A DNA stretch of 64,000 bases from Streptantibioticus cattleyicolor NRRL 8057 = DSM 46488 (GCF_000240165.1 NC_017586.1:1674001-1738000); one strand, 5' to 3'; shown: positions 29,801-39,832, counted from the stretch's first letter. Program-made: numbers and translations. Notes: generated by a model from the letters alone, not told the origin.

Positions 29801-30745
29801 TCAGAAGCCCAGCTTGCGCAGCTGCTTGGGGTCGCGCTGCCAGTCCTTGGCCACCTTCACGTGCAGGTCGAGGAAGACCGGCGTGCCCAGCAGCGCCTCG
29901 ATGTGCTTGCGGGAGCGGGTGCCGACCTCCTTGAGCCGGGCGCCCTTGGGGCCGATGATGATCCCCTTCTGGCTGGGGCGCTCGATGTAGAGGTTGGCGT
30001 GCACGTCCAGCAGCGGCCGGTCGGCCGGGCGGCCCTCGCGGGGCAGCATCTCCTCGACCACCACCGCGATGGAGTGCGGCAGTTCGTCACGGACGCCCTC
30101 CAGCGCCGCCTCCCGGATCAGCTCGGCCACCATGACCTGCTCCGGCTCGTCGGTCAGGTCGCCCTCCGGGTAGAGCGCGGGCCCTTCCGGCAGCAGCGGT
30201 ACGAGCAGATCGGCCAGCAGCTCGACCTGCTTGCCGCCGACTGCCGACACCGGGATGATCTCGGCCCACTCGATGCCCAGTTCCCGGCCGAGCTGGTCGA
30301 TGGCGATCAGCTGCTCGGCGAGGCGCTCGGAGTCGACCAGGTCGGTCTTGGTGACCACCGCCACCTTGGGGGTCTTCTTGATCCCCGCCAGCTCCTTGGC
30401 GATGTACCGGTCACCCGGCCCGAGCTTCTGGTCGGCCGGCAGGCAGAAGCCGATCACGTCCACCTCGGCCCAGGTGGCGCGCACCACGTCGTTGAGGCGT
30501 TCGCCGAGCAGGGTGCGCGGCTTGTGCAGCCCGGGGGTGTCGACCAGGACGAGCTGGGCGTCGGGGCGGTGCACGATGCCGCGCACGGTGTGCCGGGTGG
30601 TCTGCGGGCGGTTGGAGGTGATCGCGACCTTCGTCCCCACCAAAGCGTTGGTCAGGGTCGACTTGCCCGCGTTGGGACGGCCGACGAAGCACGCGAAGCC
30701 GGCCCGGAAGCCGCCCTGCCCGGTGGCGGAGGAAGGAGAACTCAT
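29801..30745 (-). CDS. era: GTPase Era
   Basis: A 314-residue GTPase needed for 16S rRNA maturation and 30S assembly. G1 is GRPNAGKST, G2 is around TSNRPQTTRH, G3 is DTPG, G4 is TKTD. The C-terminal KH domain has KGIIIGPKGARLKEVGTRSRKHIEALLG. The ATG at 30745 is chosen (MSSPSS); two in-frame upstream ATGs at 30754 and 30784 are possible, but spacing to AGGGA fits 30745 best. The stop is 33 bp from the emfourin stop (convergent). Confidence 0.96.
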   Translation of the reverse strand: MSSPSSATGQGGFRAGFACFVGRPNAGKSTLTNALVGTKVAITSNRPQTTRHTVRGIVHRPDAQLVLVDTPGLHKPRTLLGERLNDVVRATWAEVDVIGFCLPADQKLGPGDRYIAKELAGIKKTPKVAVVTKTDLVDSERLAEQLIAIDQLGRELGIEWAEIIPVSAVGGKQVELLADLLVPLLPEGPALYPEGDLTDEPEQVMVAELIREAALEGVRDELPHSIAVVVEEMLPREGRPADRPLLDVHANLYIERPSQKGIIIGPKGARLKEVGTRSRKHIEALLGTPVFLDLHVKVAKDWQRDPKQLRKLGF

Positions 30746-30797
30746 GTCGCCCATTGTCCCTGATCGGCGAGGATGCTCCCCCACCGTCTCGCGCCGC

Positions 30798-31154
30798 TCA
30801 GGTGTGGGTGACGGAACGGATCTCGCCGGCCGGGTCGGCGAGGAAGACCGGGGTGCCGGGGCCGCCGAGGTCGCGGACGGCGGCGAGGTCGGCCTCGGCC
30901 GGGGCGTCCGGGCCCGGGGCGGACACCACGGCCGCCGCCTCCAGCGACATCGCCCCGCTGGCCACCGCCATCGCCACCGCCGTCCGCAACGCGCTCAGCT
31001 CCAGGCTGGCCAGCGCCACGGTGCCGGCCACGTAGGTGCGGCCGGTCTCGTCCCGTACCGCGGCGCCCTCGGGGACGCCGTTGCGGGCCCGGGCCGAGCG
31101 GGCGAGGGTGATGATCTTGCGGTCTTCGGGGTCCACGGAGGCGGCATCGCTCAT
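30798..31154 (-). CDS. Cytidine deaminase-like protein, catalytically degenerate
   Basis: A 118-residue protein with the overall pattern of a cytidine deaminase (ARSARARNGVPEGAAVRDETGRTYVAGTVALASLELSALRTAVAMAVASGA). However, the C/HAE zinc-catalytic motif is replaced by LSALRTAV, and the second PCxxC motif is absent (LGGPGTPVFLADPAGE). It therefore lacks both the zinc ligands and the proton-shuttling Glu. It lies between era and the lipoprotein on the same strand. A non-catalytic role is likely. The start is ATG at 31154; ATG at 31166 is an alternative. Confidence 0.8.
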   Translation of the reverse strand: MSDAASVDPEDRKIITLARSARARNGVPEGAAVRDETGRTYVAGTVALASLELSALRTAVAMAVASGAMSLEAAAVVSAPGPDAPAEADLAAVRDLGGPGTPVFLADPAGEIRSVTHT

Positions 31155-31176
31155 GGCCGGGAGCATAGCGAGCCGG

Positions 31177-31881
31177 TCACCCGCCGTTGGAGGTGAGCCG
31201 CCGGGCGGCGGCCCGTACCGCGGCGCGGAACGCGGTGTCGTCCGCCCCGGCCCGGTAGCGGTCGACCACGGTGGCCACCGCGCCGCCCTGGCGGACGGTG
31301 GCCAGCCGGTAGCGGGTGACCGAGGCGCCCTGGCCGATGTCGACCTGGTAGCCGATGGAGTCGTCGCCGTACCGGGCGGCGTCCCGCAGACGTTCGGAGT
31401 GGATCTGGACGGCGTGGGCGCCGCTCCCCGACTCGAAGTCCGAGCACTGCACCAGCGCCAGGTCGAGCTGGGTGAGGGTGTCCGTGGCCCGCGGGCGGGT
31501 GGTGCGCACCAGGTCCTGGCGCAGCTCGTCGCCGTCCTTGGTGAAGGCGACCCGCCGCGGCGTGGCCCGGCCGCCGCCGAAACCGGGGCCGAGCACGTCC
31601 AGCAGCGGCTGGCAGGGCACGCCGACCGGGGCGAGCCCGGTGGTCCGCGCCGCGTCGTCCCGCCGTACCCAGCCGCCGCCGGGCAGGTCGGCGGCGGTGA
31701 TCATCCCCGCCGCCGGCCGGCCGGGCGGGGCGGAGGACGAAGGGGTGGAGGACGAAGGGGTGGAGGACGACGGCGTGCCGGACGGGGCGGCCCGGCCCGC
31801 GTCCCGCGTCCCGCAGCCGGTCAGCAGCGCCGCCACGGCCAGCAGCACCGCGGGGCCGGCCACCGCGCGCCGGGGGCTCAA
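31177..31881 (-). CDS. Lipoprotein of unknown function (TTG start)
   Basis: A 234-residue lipoprotein. The signal sequence starts SPRRAVAGPAVLLAVAALLTGC with lipobox LTGC, followed by a Ser/Thr/Pro linker of three SSSTP-like repeats. The extracytoplasmic domain begins near MITAADLPGG and ends RAAARRLTSNGG. It loosely resembles PknH-type extracellular sensor domains (ALVQCSDFES; AVATVVDRYRAGADD), but I cannot assign a family. The TTG start at 31881 overlaps the XRE regulator stop (TTGA), so it is translated by coupling. Three other repeats and a low-complexity linker suggest a surface-exposed tether. Confidence 0.75.
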   Translation of the reverse strand: MSPRRAVAGPAVLLAVAALLTGCGTRDAGRAAPSGTPSSSTPSSSTPSSSAPPGRPAAGMITAADLPGGGWVRRDDAARTTGLAPVGVPCQPLLDVLGPGFGGGRATPRRVAFTKDGDELRQDLVRTTRPRATDTLTQLDLALVQCSDFESGSGAHAVQIHSERLRDAARYGDDSIGYQVDIGQGASVTRYRLATVRQGGAVATVVDRYRAGADDTAFRAAVRAAARRLTSNGG

Positions 31882-32750
31882 CTGGCCACCGTCCGCAGCG
31901 TCTCGCGCCGGCCTCGCGGGGAGGTCAGCCGTTCCAGCTTGGCCGCCGTGTCGGTGCCGGGCAGCGGGTTGTGCATCACGATGATCAGGTCGGGGCGGGC
32001 TTGCAGGCGCATCTGGCTGCTTTCGAAGGACAGGGTGCCGACGGTGGGGTGTTCGTAGCTCTTGTGCATCTGGCCGCTGGGCATCGCGTCGCCACGGGCC
32101 CACAGCGCCGCGAACTCCTCGCTGGCCGTGAGGAGTTCGTCCACCACCGCGCGGTACCCCTCGTCGTCGGGGTGCTCGGCGAGCGCCGCGCGGTACTGGG
32201 CGACGACGCTGGCCGCCAGCTCCTCCCGGCGTTCGCACCGGCCGCGGTAGACGGGGTTGAGGAAGAAACTGATCAGGCAGTTGCTGTCCTGCTCGTCGTA
32301 GCCGAAGGTGAGCCGGGCCGACTCGTTGTGGGCGACGATGTTCCAGTAGGCGTCCATGATGTGCGCCGGGAACGGCATCCAGGCGTCGATGAGGCGTTGC
32401 AGCCCCTCGCAGAAGCTGTCGTCGGCCTCGGGCGCCAGCAGCGGCGGGTTGAGCCCGGCGAGGACGTAAAGGTGCCTGCGTTCGGCCGGGTTGAGCCGCA
32501 GCACCCGGGCGACGGCGTCCAGCACCTGGGGGGAGACGGAGATGTCGCGCCCCTGCTCCAGCCACTGGTACCACGAGGCGCCGACGCCGGCGAGCACCGC
32601 GACCTCCTCGCGGCGCAGCCCCGGGGTGCGGCGCCGACCGCCGTCGGGCAGCCCGGCCTCCGCGGGGCTCACCCGGGCCCGGCGGTTCATCAGGAACTCG
32701 CGCAACTCCTGCCGTCGTCCCGGCCGTTCGGACCGTTCCGCCTGCCGCAC
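31878..32750 (-). CDS. XRE-family regulator with MmyB-like ligand-binding domain
   Basis: A 290-residue regulator homologous in architecture to the one at 12200-13126. The HTH region holds GRRRTPGLRREEVAVLAGVGASWYQWLEQGRDISVS (in shorter pieces: LRREEVAVLAGVGASW). The ligand-binding domain shows MDAYWNIVAHNESARL and FFLNPVYRGRCERREELAASVV. The GTG start at 32750 has GGGGGAG six bases upstream. It is divergent from the MFS gene at 32857 with a dyad between, and it overlaps the downstream lipoprotein gene. Confidence 0.92.
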   Translation of the reverse strand: MRQAERSERPGRRQELREFLMNRRARVSPAEAGLPDGGRRRTPGLRREEVAVLAGVGASWYQWLEQGRDISVSPQVLDAVARVLRLNPAERRHLYVLAGLNPPLLAPEADDSFCEGLQRLIDAWMPFPAHIMDAYWNIVAHNESARLTFGYDEQDSNCLISFFLNPVYRGRCERREELAASVVAQYRAALAEHPDDEGYRAVVDELLTASEEFAALWARGDAMPSGQMHKSYEHPTVGTLSFESSQMRLQARPDLIIVMHNPLPGTDTAAKLERLTSPRGRRETLRTVAS

Positions 32751-32788
32751 CGCGTCTCCCCCCGCGTCCGTCGGCCCCGTCCGGTAAG

Positions 32789-32805
32789 TGGTGGCCGGAC
32801 CACCA
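32789..32805. promoter_or_regulatory. Dyad between XRE regulator and MFS exporter
   Basis: TGGTGG-CCGGA-CCACCA is a perfect 6+5+6 inverted repeat in the 106-bp divergent gap. It is a candidate operator for the XRE regulator. Immediately after it lies GCATAAACT, a possible -10 region. Confidence 0.5.
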
Positions 32806-32856
32806 GCATAAACTCCGGCTCCCCAGCGCCGGCCCGGTCACCGCAGGGTGGTCGGT

Positions 32857-34272
32857 ATGACGACCGACACCACGCTGCGCGCCCTGGGCACCACCGGGAC
32901 GGCCGCGCCGCCGGGGCCGACCGCCCGGACCAGGCTCATCCTGTTCGTGCTGTGCGCCGCCCAGTTCATGATCGCGCTGGACTTCTCCATCCTCAACGTC
33001 GCGTTGCCGGTGCTCGGCCGCGAACTGCACATGAGCCAGGCCAACCTCCAGTGGGCGGTCACCGCCTTCGCCCTCCCCTCCGGCGGCTTCCTGCTGCTCT
33101 TCGGGCGCGTCGCCGACCTCTTCGGCCGCCGCCGGCTCTTCCTGACCGGCCTGGCGCTGTTCACCGCGGCCTCGGCGCTGGCCACGCTGGCGTGGGGGCC
33201 GGGGGTCTTCCTCGCCGCCCGCGCGGTGCAGGGGCTGGGCGCGGCGGTGATCGTGCCGACCGGGATGTCCCTGCTGACCACGACGTTCCCGGAGGGACCG
33301 CAGCGGGACCGGGCGCTGGGTGTCAGCGGCACCCTGATGTCGCTGGGGTTCACCATCGGCGTGGTGCTCGGCGGGGTGCTCACCGACACCCTCGGCTGGC
33401 GCTCCACCATGGGGCTGCTCGGCGTGGCCGGGGTGATCGTGCTGGTGGTCGCGCCCGGGGTGCTGGCCGAGTCCCGCAACCCGGCCCGCCCCCGCCTCGA
33501 CGTCCCCGGCGCGGTCACCGTCACCGGCGGGCTGCTGGCGGTGATCTACGCGCTGTCCACCGCCGCCCAGCGCGGCTTCGGCAGCGCCGACGTGGTCGCC
33601 ACGCTGGTCGTGGGGGCGGTGCTGCTGGCCGCGTTCGTGGTGGTCGAGTCGCGGGTGGCCGAGCCGATGGTCTCGTTGCGGATGCTGCGGCTGCCGACGG
33701 TGGCCTTCGGCAACCTGGCCGGGGTGACCACGTTCGCGATGATGTCCACCGTGGTCTTCCTGCTCACCCTCTACCTCCAGGACGTCCGCGGGCTCACCGC
33801 GCTCCGAACCGGGCTGGTCTTCGGGGTGCAGGGGCTGGGCGCGGCGGTCACCGGGATGACGGCGGCCCGGGTGGTGGCCCGGATCGGGCCGCACCGGCTG
33901 CTGGTGGGCGGGCTGCTGATCCAGGCGGTGCTCACCGCGACGATGGTCTTCCTCGGCACCGGTTCCGGCGGCACCTGGCTGGCGCTGGCGACGGTCACCG
34001 CGGGGTGCGTGGGCCACATGTGGGCCATCGTCTCGTACGGGATCACCGCGACCTCCGGGCTCCCCGACCACCAGCAGGGGCTGGCCACCGGGCTGGTGAC
34101 CAGTTCGCAGCAGGTGGGGATGACCATCGGCATCCCGCTGCTGGGCGCGCTGGCCACCACGCGGGCCCATCTGCTGGGCGGGGTACGGCTCGCGCTGGGC
34201 GTGGACGCGGCCGTGGTGGCCGTGGTCGCGGTGCTGGTCGCGGTCGGGCTCGCGCGGCGCGCCCGCCGGTGA
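32857..34272 (+). CDS. MFS exporter, DHA2 family
   Basis: A 471-residue 14-TM antiporter-type pump. QFMIALDFSILNVALPVLG is helix 1, FGRVADLFGRRRLF is the loop 2-3 signature, and GTLMSLGFTIGVVLGGVL is motif C in helix 5. The ATG at 32857 follows AGGGTGG. It is divergent from an MmyB-type XRE regulator, an arrangement repeated at 12200-14785. The substrate is unknown. The stop is 14 bp from the convergent CNNM gene. Confidence 0.92.
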   Translation: MTTDTTLRALGTTGTAAPPGPTARTRLILFVLCAAQFMIALDFSILNVALPVLGRELHMSQANLQWAVTAFALPSGGFLLLFGRVADLFGRRRLFLTGLALFTAASALATLAWGPGVFLAARAVQGLGAAVIVPTGMSLLTTTFPEGPQRDRALGVSGTLMSLGFTIGVVLGGVLTDTLGWRSTMGLLGVAGVIVLVVAPGVLAESRNPARPRLDVPGAVTVTGGLLAVIYALSTAAQRGFGSADVVATLVVGAVLLAAFVVVESRVAEPMVSLRMLRLPTVAFGNLAGVTTFAMMSTVVFLLTLYLQDVRGLTALRTGLVFGVQGLGAAVTGMTAARVVARIGPHRLLVGGLLIQAVLTATMVFLGTGSGGTWLALATVTAGCVGHMWAIVSYGITATSGLPDHQQGLATGLVTSSQQVGMTIGIPLLGALATTRAHLLGGVRLALGVDAAVVAVVAVLVAVGLARRARR

Positions 34273-34286
34273 ACGGCGGGCGCCGG

Positions 34287-35606
34287 TCAGGACTCCTCGG
34301 CGTCGGCGGTCACTTCCGCCGGGGCCGTGGCGTGCCGCGGCTCGACCAGCACGGTGCCGATGCGGTTGCGGCGTCCGGCGGTGGACTCCGCGGTCAGCCG
34401 CAGCGCCACCGGGCGGTCCGGGTAGGCGACGTCCTCCGGCAGCGGCACCAGCGCGGTGGCGCCCGGGATCGGCACCCGGCCCAGCGACTTGGCGAGCAGT
34501 CCGCCGACGGTCTCCACGTCCTCGTCGTCCAGCTCCACCCCGTACAACTCGCCCAGGTCGCCGATGTCGAGGCGGGCGGTGACCCGGTAGCGGCCGTCGC
34601 CGAGGTCGGCCACGGGCGGCAGTTCCCGGTCGTACTCGTCGGTGATCTCGCCGACGATCTCCTCCAGGATGTCCTCGATGGTCACCAGGCCGGCGGTGCC
34701 GCCGTACTCGTCGACGACGACCGCGACGTGGCTGCGGTCGCGCTGCATCTCGCGCAGCAGGTCGCCGGCGTTCTTGCTGTCGGGGACGAAGGTGGCCGGG
34801 CGCATCACGGCGGCGACCTGGTCGGTCTCGGCCTCGCGGTTGACGTGCACCCGGCGCGCCAGGTCCTTGAGGTAGACGATGCCGACGACGTCGTCCTCGT
34901 TGTCGCCGGTGACCGGGATGCGGGAGAAGCCGCTGCGCAGCGCGAGGGTGAGCGCCTGGCGGACGGTCTTGGTGCGCTCGATCATCACCAGGTCGGTGCG
35001 GGGCACCATCACCTCGCGCACGATGGTGTCGCCGAGTTCGAAGACCGAGTGCACCATGCGGCGCTCCTCGTCCTCGATGAGCGATTCCTGCTCGGCGAGG
35101 TCGACCAGCGCGCGCAGTTCGGCCTCGGAGGCGAACGGGCCCTGCCGGAAGCCCTTCCCGGGGGTGAGCGCGTTGCCGATGAGGATCAGCAGCCGGGGCA
35201 CCGGGCCGAGCACCCGGGCCAGCGGCACCAGGACGTAGGCGGCGGCGGTGGCGGTGTTGAGCGGGTGGAGCCGGCCGATGGTGCGCGGTGAGACGCCCAC
35301 CGCCACGTAGCTGACGAGCACCATCACGCCGATGGCCACCAGCAGCACCTGCCAGGTGCGCGTGAACTCGCGCACGCACACCACGGTGATCAGCGCGGCG
35401 GCGGCCATCTCGCAGCCGACCCGCACCAGCAGCGCCAGGTTGAGGTAACGGGTCGGGTCGGCTGCGACGGCGAGCAGCCGTTCCCCGCCGCGGCGGCCGT
35501 TGCGCACCGCCTCCTCGGCGCGGAACCGGGAGGTGCGGGCGAGTCCGGCCTCCGCGCAGGCGGCGAGCCAGGCGACGACGACCAGCAGGACGCTGACGAC
35601 GATCAC
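34287..35606 (-). CDS. CNNM/CorC-type transporter with CBS pair
   Basis: A 439-residue membrane protein of the hemolysin-C/CorC (CNNM) family, implicated in Mg2+/Co2+ homeostasis. Four N-terminal hydrophobic helices (DUF21, about 1-165) are followed by a linker [22 protein letters not shown] (in part), two CBS domains (about 195-315; [17 protein letters not shown] and [18 protein letters not shown]), and a CorC_HlyC domain (about 340-420). GTG at 35606 starts 12 bp after the ybeY stop. The order phoH, ybeY, CNNM on one strand is a conserved cluster. Confidence 0.93.
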   Translation of the reverse strand: MIVVSVLLVVVAWLAACAEAGLARTSRFRAEEAVRNGRRGGERLLAVAADPTRYLNLALLVRVGCEMAAAALITVVCVREFTRTWQVLLVAIGVMVLVSYVAVGVSPRTIGRLHPLNTATAAAYVLVPLARVLGPVPRLLILIGNALTPGKGFRQGPFASEAELRALVDLAEQESLIEDEERRMVHSVFELGDTIVREVMVPRTDLVMIERTKTVRQALTLALRSGFSRIPVTGDNEDDVVGIVYLKDLARRVHVNREAETDQVAAVMRPATFVPDSKNAGDLLREMQRDRSHVAVVVDEYGGTAGLVTIEDILEEIVGEITDEYDRELPPVADLGDGRYRVTARLDIGDLGELYGVELDDEDVETVGGLLAKSLGRVPIPGATALVPLPEDVAYPDRPVALRLTAESTAGRRNRIGTVLVEPRHATAPAEVTADAEES

Positions 35607-35618
35607 GGCGGACCGCCG

Positions 35619-36116
35619 TCAGTGGACGGTCGGGGCCGGGGAGGGCCCTTCGATGCCGCGCTCGGCCCGCCAGTCGTCCAGGATCGCCTTCTGCAGCCCG
35701 AACATCTCGGCCTTCTCGCCGGGTTCCTCGTGGTCGTAACCGAGCAGGTGGAGCACCCCGTGCACGGTGAGCAGTTGCAGCTCCTCGTCCATGGAGTGCT
35801 TGGTGGGGGCCGCCTCGCCCTGCTGCTTGGCGACCTCGGGGCAGAGCACGATGTCGCCGAGGAGGCCCTGCGGCGGCTCCTCGTCGTCCTTGCCCGGCGG
35901 ACGCAGCTCGTCCATCGGGAAGGACATCACGTCGGTCGGCCCCGGCAGGTCCATCCACTGCCGGTGGAGCTGCTCCATGGCGTCGGCGTCGACCAGGATG
36001 ACCGAGAGTTCGGACAGGGGGTGGATGCGCATGCGCTGGAGCGCGTACCGCGCGGCGTCGAGCACCGACTTCTCGTCGATCTCCCAGCCGGACTCGTTGT
36101 TGACGTCGATCGCCAT
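35619..36116 (-). CDS. ybeY: Endoribonuclease YbeY (rRNA maturation)
   Basis: A 165-residue zinc endoribonuclease acting in 16S rRNA 3' maturation and ribosome quality control. The HGxLHLxGYDH motif is present as [14 protein letters not shown]. The region [10 protein letters not shown] is the conserved substrate-site segment. It lies 14 bp after phoH on the same strand. Confidence 0.96.
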   Translation of the reverse strand: MAIDVNNESGWEIDEKSVLDAARYALQRMRIHPLSELSVILVDADAMEQLHRQWMDLPGPTDVMSFPMDELRPPGKDDEEPPQGLLGDIVLCPEVAKQQGEAAPTKHSMDEELQLLTVHGVLHLLGYDHEEPGEKAEMFGLQKAILDDWRAERGIEGPSPAPTVH

Positions 36117-36130
36117 GGTGCTCGGTTCTT

Positions 36131-37162
36131 TTACTTTCTGTCGCCGCGGTCGCCGCCGCGCTCGCCGTTGCGGTTGTCGTACGCCTCGTAGGCGTCCACG
36201 ATGCGCCCGACCAGCTTGTGGCGGACCACGTCGTTGCTGGTCAGCCGGGAGAAGTGGACGTCGTCGACGCCGTCGAGGATCTCCTGCACCTGGCGCAGGC
36301 CGCTGCGGGTGCCGCCGGGCAGGTCGATCTGGGTGACGTCGCCGGTGATCACGATCTTGGAGTCGAAGCCGAGCCGGGTGAGGAACATCTTCATCTGCTC
36401 GGGGTTGGTGTTCTGGGCCTCGTCCAGAATGATGAAGGCGTCGTTGAGGGTGCGCCCGCGCATGTAGGCCAGCGGGGCCACCTCGATGGTGCCCGCGGCC
36501 ATCAGGCGCGGGATGGAGTCGGGGTCGATCATGTCGTGCAGCGCGTCGTACAGCGGGCGCAGGTACGGGTCGATCTTCTCGTAGAGGGTGCCCGGCAGGA
36601 AGCCCAGCCGCTCCCCCGCCTCGACCGCGGGCCGGGTCAGGATGATCCGGTTGACCTGCTTGGACTGGAGCGCCTGCACGGCCTTGGCCATCGCCAGGTA
36701 CGTCTTGCCGGTGCCGGCCGGGCCGATGCCGAAGACGATGGTGTGCCGGTCGATGGCGTCGACGTACCGCTTCTGGTTGACGGTCTTGGGGCGGATGGTG
36801 CGACCGCGGTTGGACAGGATGTTCTGGGTGAGGACCTGGGAGGGGGTCTCCTCCAGGCCGTCGCTGCCACTGTCCTTGCGGAGCATGGCGATCGAACGCT
36901 CCACCGCGTCCTCCGTCATCGGCTGGCCGGTGCGCAGCACCAGCATCATCTCGTCGAAGAGGCGCTGCACCAGTGCGACCTCGGCCTGGTCACCGGTGGC
37001 GCTGATCTCGTTGCCCCGCACGTGGATGTCGACGTCCGGGAAGGAGCGCTCGATCACCCGCAGCAGCGCGTCGCCCGAGCCCAGGACGGTGACCATGGGG
37101 TGCTTGGGCGGAACCACGAAGTGGGCACGCGCCTGCGGTTGCTGGGTGGATGTCTGAGTCAT
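36131..37162 (-). CDS. PhoH-family ATPase
   Basis: A 343-residue PhoH-like NTPase. Walker A is [15 protein letters not shown], Walker B is FIILDEAQN, and [12 protein letters not shown] follows. The N-terminal part (about 20-110) contains a KH-like segment ([17 protein letters not shown]). Its neighbours ybeY and CNNM suggest a link to RNA metabolism. The ATG at 37162 is natural. Confidence 0.95.
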   Translation of the reverse strand: MTQTSTQQPQARAHFVVPPKHPMVTVLGSGDALLRVIERSFPDVDIHVRGNEISATGDQAEVALVQRLFDEMMLVLRTGQPMTEDAVERSIAMLRKDSGSDGLEETPSQVLTQNILSNRGRTIRPKTVNQKRYVDAIDRHTIVFGIGPAGTGKTYLAMAKAVQALQSKQVNRIILTRPAVEAGERLGFLPGTLYEKIDPYLRPLYDALHDMIDPDSIPRLMAAGTIEVAPLAYMRGRTLNDAFIILDEAQNTNPEQMKMFLTRLGFDSKIVITGDVTQIDLPGGTRSGLRQVQEILDGVDDVHFSRLTSNDVVRHKLVGRIVDAYEAYDNRNGERGGDRGDRK

Positions 37163-37273
37163 GGGCCGGCTCTGTGGCCTGGTGTCCCGCCTTCGTCTGT
37201 CCGGGGCGCCCTCACGGGCCTTGGGGTACCAGGGTACTTCGCCGTCCGGCCGGGGTTGGAGGGGTTTTGCCGG

Positions 37274-38401
37274 TCACCGCGGCCCCAAGGTGCCGCCCGG
37301 TGCCGGGGCGGGCGGGGTCTGCCGGAAACCGATGGTCGGCACCGCCCGGCGCAGCGGCCAGGGGCGGGCGGCCGGCGGCAGCAGCTCGTCCAGGAAGGCG
37401 TACCGGCGCAGCGCCCCGCGGTCCTGGTCGTCGTAGGTCTTGGCGTGCTGCCACCAGGTGGCCACCTCCAGCCAGCCCGGGGCGGAGAGCGAACCGCCGA
37501 ACTCCTGCACCGACAGCGCGGCGGTGAGGCTGGCGAAGGCGAGCCGGTCGGCGAGCGGCCAGCCGGCCAGCGAACCGGTGACGAACCCGGCCACGAAGAC
37601 GTCCCCGGCGCCGGTGGGGTCCAGCGCCTCCACGGTGAGCGCGGGCACCTCGGCGGTCTGACCGCGGGCGGAGTCCACCGCGTAGGCACCCTCGGAGCCC
37701 ATGGTGACCACGGCCAGCGGGACCCGGTCGGCGAGACGGCGGGCGGCCTCGCGGGGGCAGTCGGTGCGGGTGTAGCGCATCGCCTCGACGGCGTTGGGCA
37801 GGAAGGCGTCGCAGTGTTCCAGGTCGGCGAGGTCGGCCGGGTCCCAGCGGCCGGTGTCGTCCCAGCCGACGTCGGCGAAGATCCGGCTGCCGTGGCGGGC
37901 GGCGCGGGCCAGCCACGGCTCGCGGCGCCCGGCGGTCAGCGAGGCGACGCAGGCCCGGGCGGGCGGCGGGTCCTGCGGGGCGGCCTCCTCCGGCGGCGGT
38001 GCCTCGTGGCCGTGGCTGACCATGGTCCGCTCGCCCTCGTAGGCCATGGAGACGGTGACCGGGGAGTGCCAGCCGCTCACCTTGCGGGAGAGCGTGAGGT
38101 CGATGCCCTCGTGCTGTTCGAGCGACTCCCAGCAGTAGTCGCCGTACATGTCGTCGCCGAACGCGGCGGCGAGCGCGGTGTGCAGGCCCAGCCGGGCGAG
38201 CGCGGTGGCCATGTTGGCGATGCCGCCGGGGCTGGAGCCCATGCCGCGGGCCCAGGACTCGGTGCCGCGCACCGGGGCGCTGTCCAGGCCGGTGAAGATG
38301 ATGTCGAGGAAGACCGGTCCGGTCAGGTAGACGTCGGTCACCGGGTCACCGGTGTCGCGGACCGAGGCGAGCGGGTCGAGAACGGGCGGCTGGTCGGTCA
38401 C
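37274..38401 (-). CDS. PfkB-family carbohydrate kinase
   Basis: A 375-residue ribokinase-fold sugar kinase. The N-terminal glycine pair motif is [17 protein letters not shown]. The C-terminal PfkB signature with the catalytic Asp is [20 protein letters not shown]. It begins [16 protein letters not shown]. The GTG start at 38401 follows GGAG by seven bases. It is divergent from a GH4 phospho-glycosidase gene 69 bp away, so the pair may act in one glycoside pathway; the sugar specificity cannot be read. Confidence 0.9.
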   Translation of the reverse strand: MTDQPPVLDPLASVRDTGDPVTDVYLTGPVFLDIIFTGLDSAPVRGTESWARGMGSSPGGIANMATALARLGLHTALAAAFGDDMYGDYCWESLEQHEGIDLTLSRKVSGWHSPVTVSMAYEGERTMVSHGHEAPPPEEAAPQDPPPARACVASLTAGRREPWLARAARHGSRIFADVGWDDTGRWDPADLADLEHCDAFLPNAVEAMRYTRTDCPREAARRLADRVPLAVVTMGSEGAYAVDSARGQTAEVPALTVEALDPTGAGDVFVAGFVTGSLAGWPLADRLAFASLTAALSVQEFGGSLSAPGWLEVATWWQHAKTYDDQDRGALRRYAFLDELLPPAARPWPLRRAVPTIGFRQTPPAPAPGGTLGPR

Positions 38402-38470
38402 CCCGGGCTCCTTCCGTCGGGTACGGGACCGGTGCAGGACACTGTGCCCCAAAAGACCGAGGGAGAAGAC

Positions 38471-39832
38471 ATGGCGGCGGACACGACGGCCTTCGCACGC
38501 GGGGGCGCCCGGCTGGTGGTCCTGGGCGGCGGCGGTTTCCGGGTGCCCCTGGTGTACCGGGCTCTGATCGGCGATCCGGCGGTGCGGGAGGTGGTGCTGT
38601 ACGACACCGATCCGGGGCGGCTGTCGGTGATCGCGGCGGTCCTGGCCGAGCAGGGCCGTTCGGCCGAGCGGGCGGGGGCGCGGGCGCCGGAGGTACGGGT
38701 GGCGGCCGGGCTGGACGACGCGCTGCGCGACGCGGACTTCGTCTTCTCGGCGATCCGGGTGGGCGGGATGGCCGGACGCGCCTGCGACGAGCGGATCCCG
38801 CTGGCCGAGGGGGTGCTGGGCCAGGAGACGGTGGGCGCCGGCGGGGTGCTGTACGGGCTGCGCACGCTGCCGGTGGCCACCGCGATCGCGAAGCGGGTGG
38901 CGGCGGTGGCGCCCCGGGCCTGGGTGATCAACTTCACCAACCCGGCCGGGATGGTCACCGAGGCGATGCGCGCGGTGCTCGGGGACCGGGTGATCGGGAT
39001 CTGCGACTCGCCGGTGGGCCTGGTGCGCCGGGCGGCGCGGGCGGCGGGCGCCGACCCGGACCGGGTGGGGTACGACTACGTGGGCCTCAACCACCTCGGC
39101 TGGCTGCGGCGGTTGGAGTGGCGGGGGCGTGACCTGCTGCCCGGGCTGCTGGCGGACGCGGCGGCGCTGGCCACGTTCGAGGAGGGCCGGCTGTTCGGCG
39201 CGCGGTGGCTGGGGACGCTGGGGTCGCTGCCCAACGAGTACCTGCACTACTACTACTTCACCCGGGAGGCGGTGGCCGCGGCGCGGGAGGCGGCGGCCAC
39301 CCGGGGGGAGTTCCTCGACCGGCAGCAGGCGGAGTTCTTCGGCCGGGCGGGCGCCGACCCGGCCGGGGCGCACCGACTGTGGGAGGCGGCCCGGCTGGAA
39401 CGGGAGGAGACCTACCTGGCCGAGGCCCGCCAGGCGTCCGGCGGCTGGCAGCGCGACGCGGCCGATCTGGACGGCGGCGGCTACGACCGGGTGGCCCTCG
39501 CCCTGATGCGCGCCCTGTCCGGGGCGGCCCCGGCCCGGCTCGTCCTCAACGTGCGCAACGGCGGCACGGTGCCGGTGCTCGACGAGGAGGCGGTGGTGGA
39601 GGTCGCCTGCGAGGTGGACGAAACCGGGGTGCGCCCGCTGCCGGTGGCCCCGCCCGACGCGCACCAGGCGGGGCTGATGCTGTCGGTCAAGGCGGTGGAA
39701 CGGGCCGCGATCGAGGCCGCCGCCACCGGCTCGCGCAGCCACGCGGTACGGGCGCTGGCGTTGCACCCGCTGGTGGACTCCGCGGCGGTGGCGGAACGGA
39801 TCTGGCGGCGCGCTCAGTCGGCGAAGGTGTAG
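38471..39832 (+). CDS. Family 4 glycosidase (6-phospho-beta-glucosidase type)
   Basis: A 453-residue NAD+/Mn2+-dependent GH4 enzyme that cleaves (phospho-)glycosides by oxidation-elimination. The Rossmann motif VVLGGGGFRVP is at about 16-26. The Mn ligands are Cys178 in ICDSP and His208 in GLNHLGW. NFTNPAGMVTEA is the family motif. The ATG at 38471 follows GGGAGAAG. The 3' end overlaps the convergent deaminase gene by 19 bases. No PTS genes are nearby, so the substrate may be phosphorylated by the divergent kinase. Confidence 0.9.
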   Translation: MAADTTAFARGGARLVVLGGGGFRVPLVYRALIGDPAVREVVLYDTDPGRLSVIAAVLAEQGRSAERAGARAPEVRVAAGLDDALRDADFVFSAIRVGGMAGRACDERIPLAEGVLGQETVGAGGVLYGLRTLPVATAIAKRVAAVAPRAWVINFTNPAGMVTEAMRAVLGDRVIGICDSPVGLVRRAARAAGADPDRVGYDYVGLNHLGWLRRLEWRGRDLLPGLLADAAALATFEEGRLFGARWLGTLGSLPNEYLHYYYFTREAVAAAREAAATRGEFLDRQQAEFFGRAGADPAGAHRLWEAARLEREETYLAEARQASGGWQRDAADLDGGGYDRVALALMRALSGAAPARLVLNVRNGGTVPVLDEEAVVEVACEVDETGVRPLPVAPPDAHQAGLMLSVKAVERAAIEAAATGSRSHAVRALALHPLVDSAAVAERIWRRAQSAKV

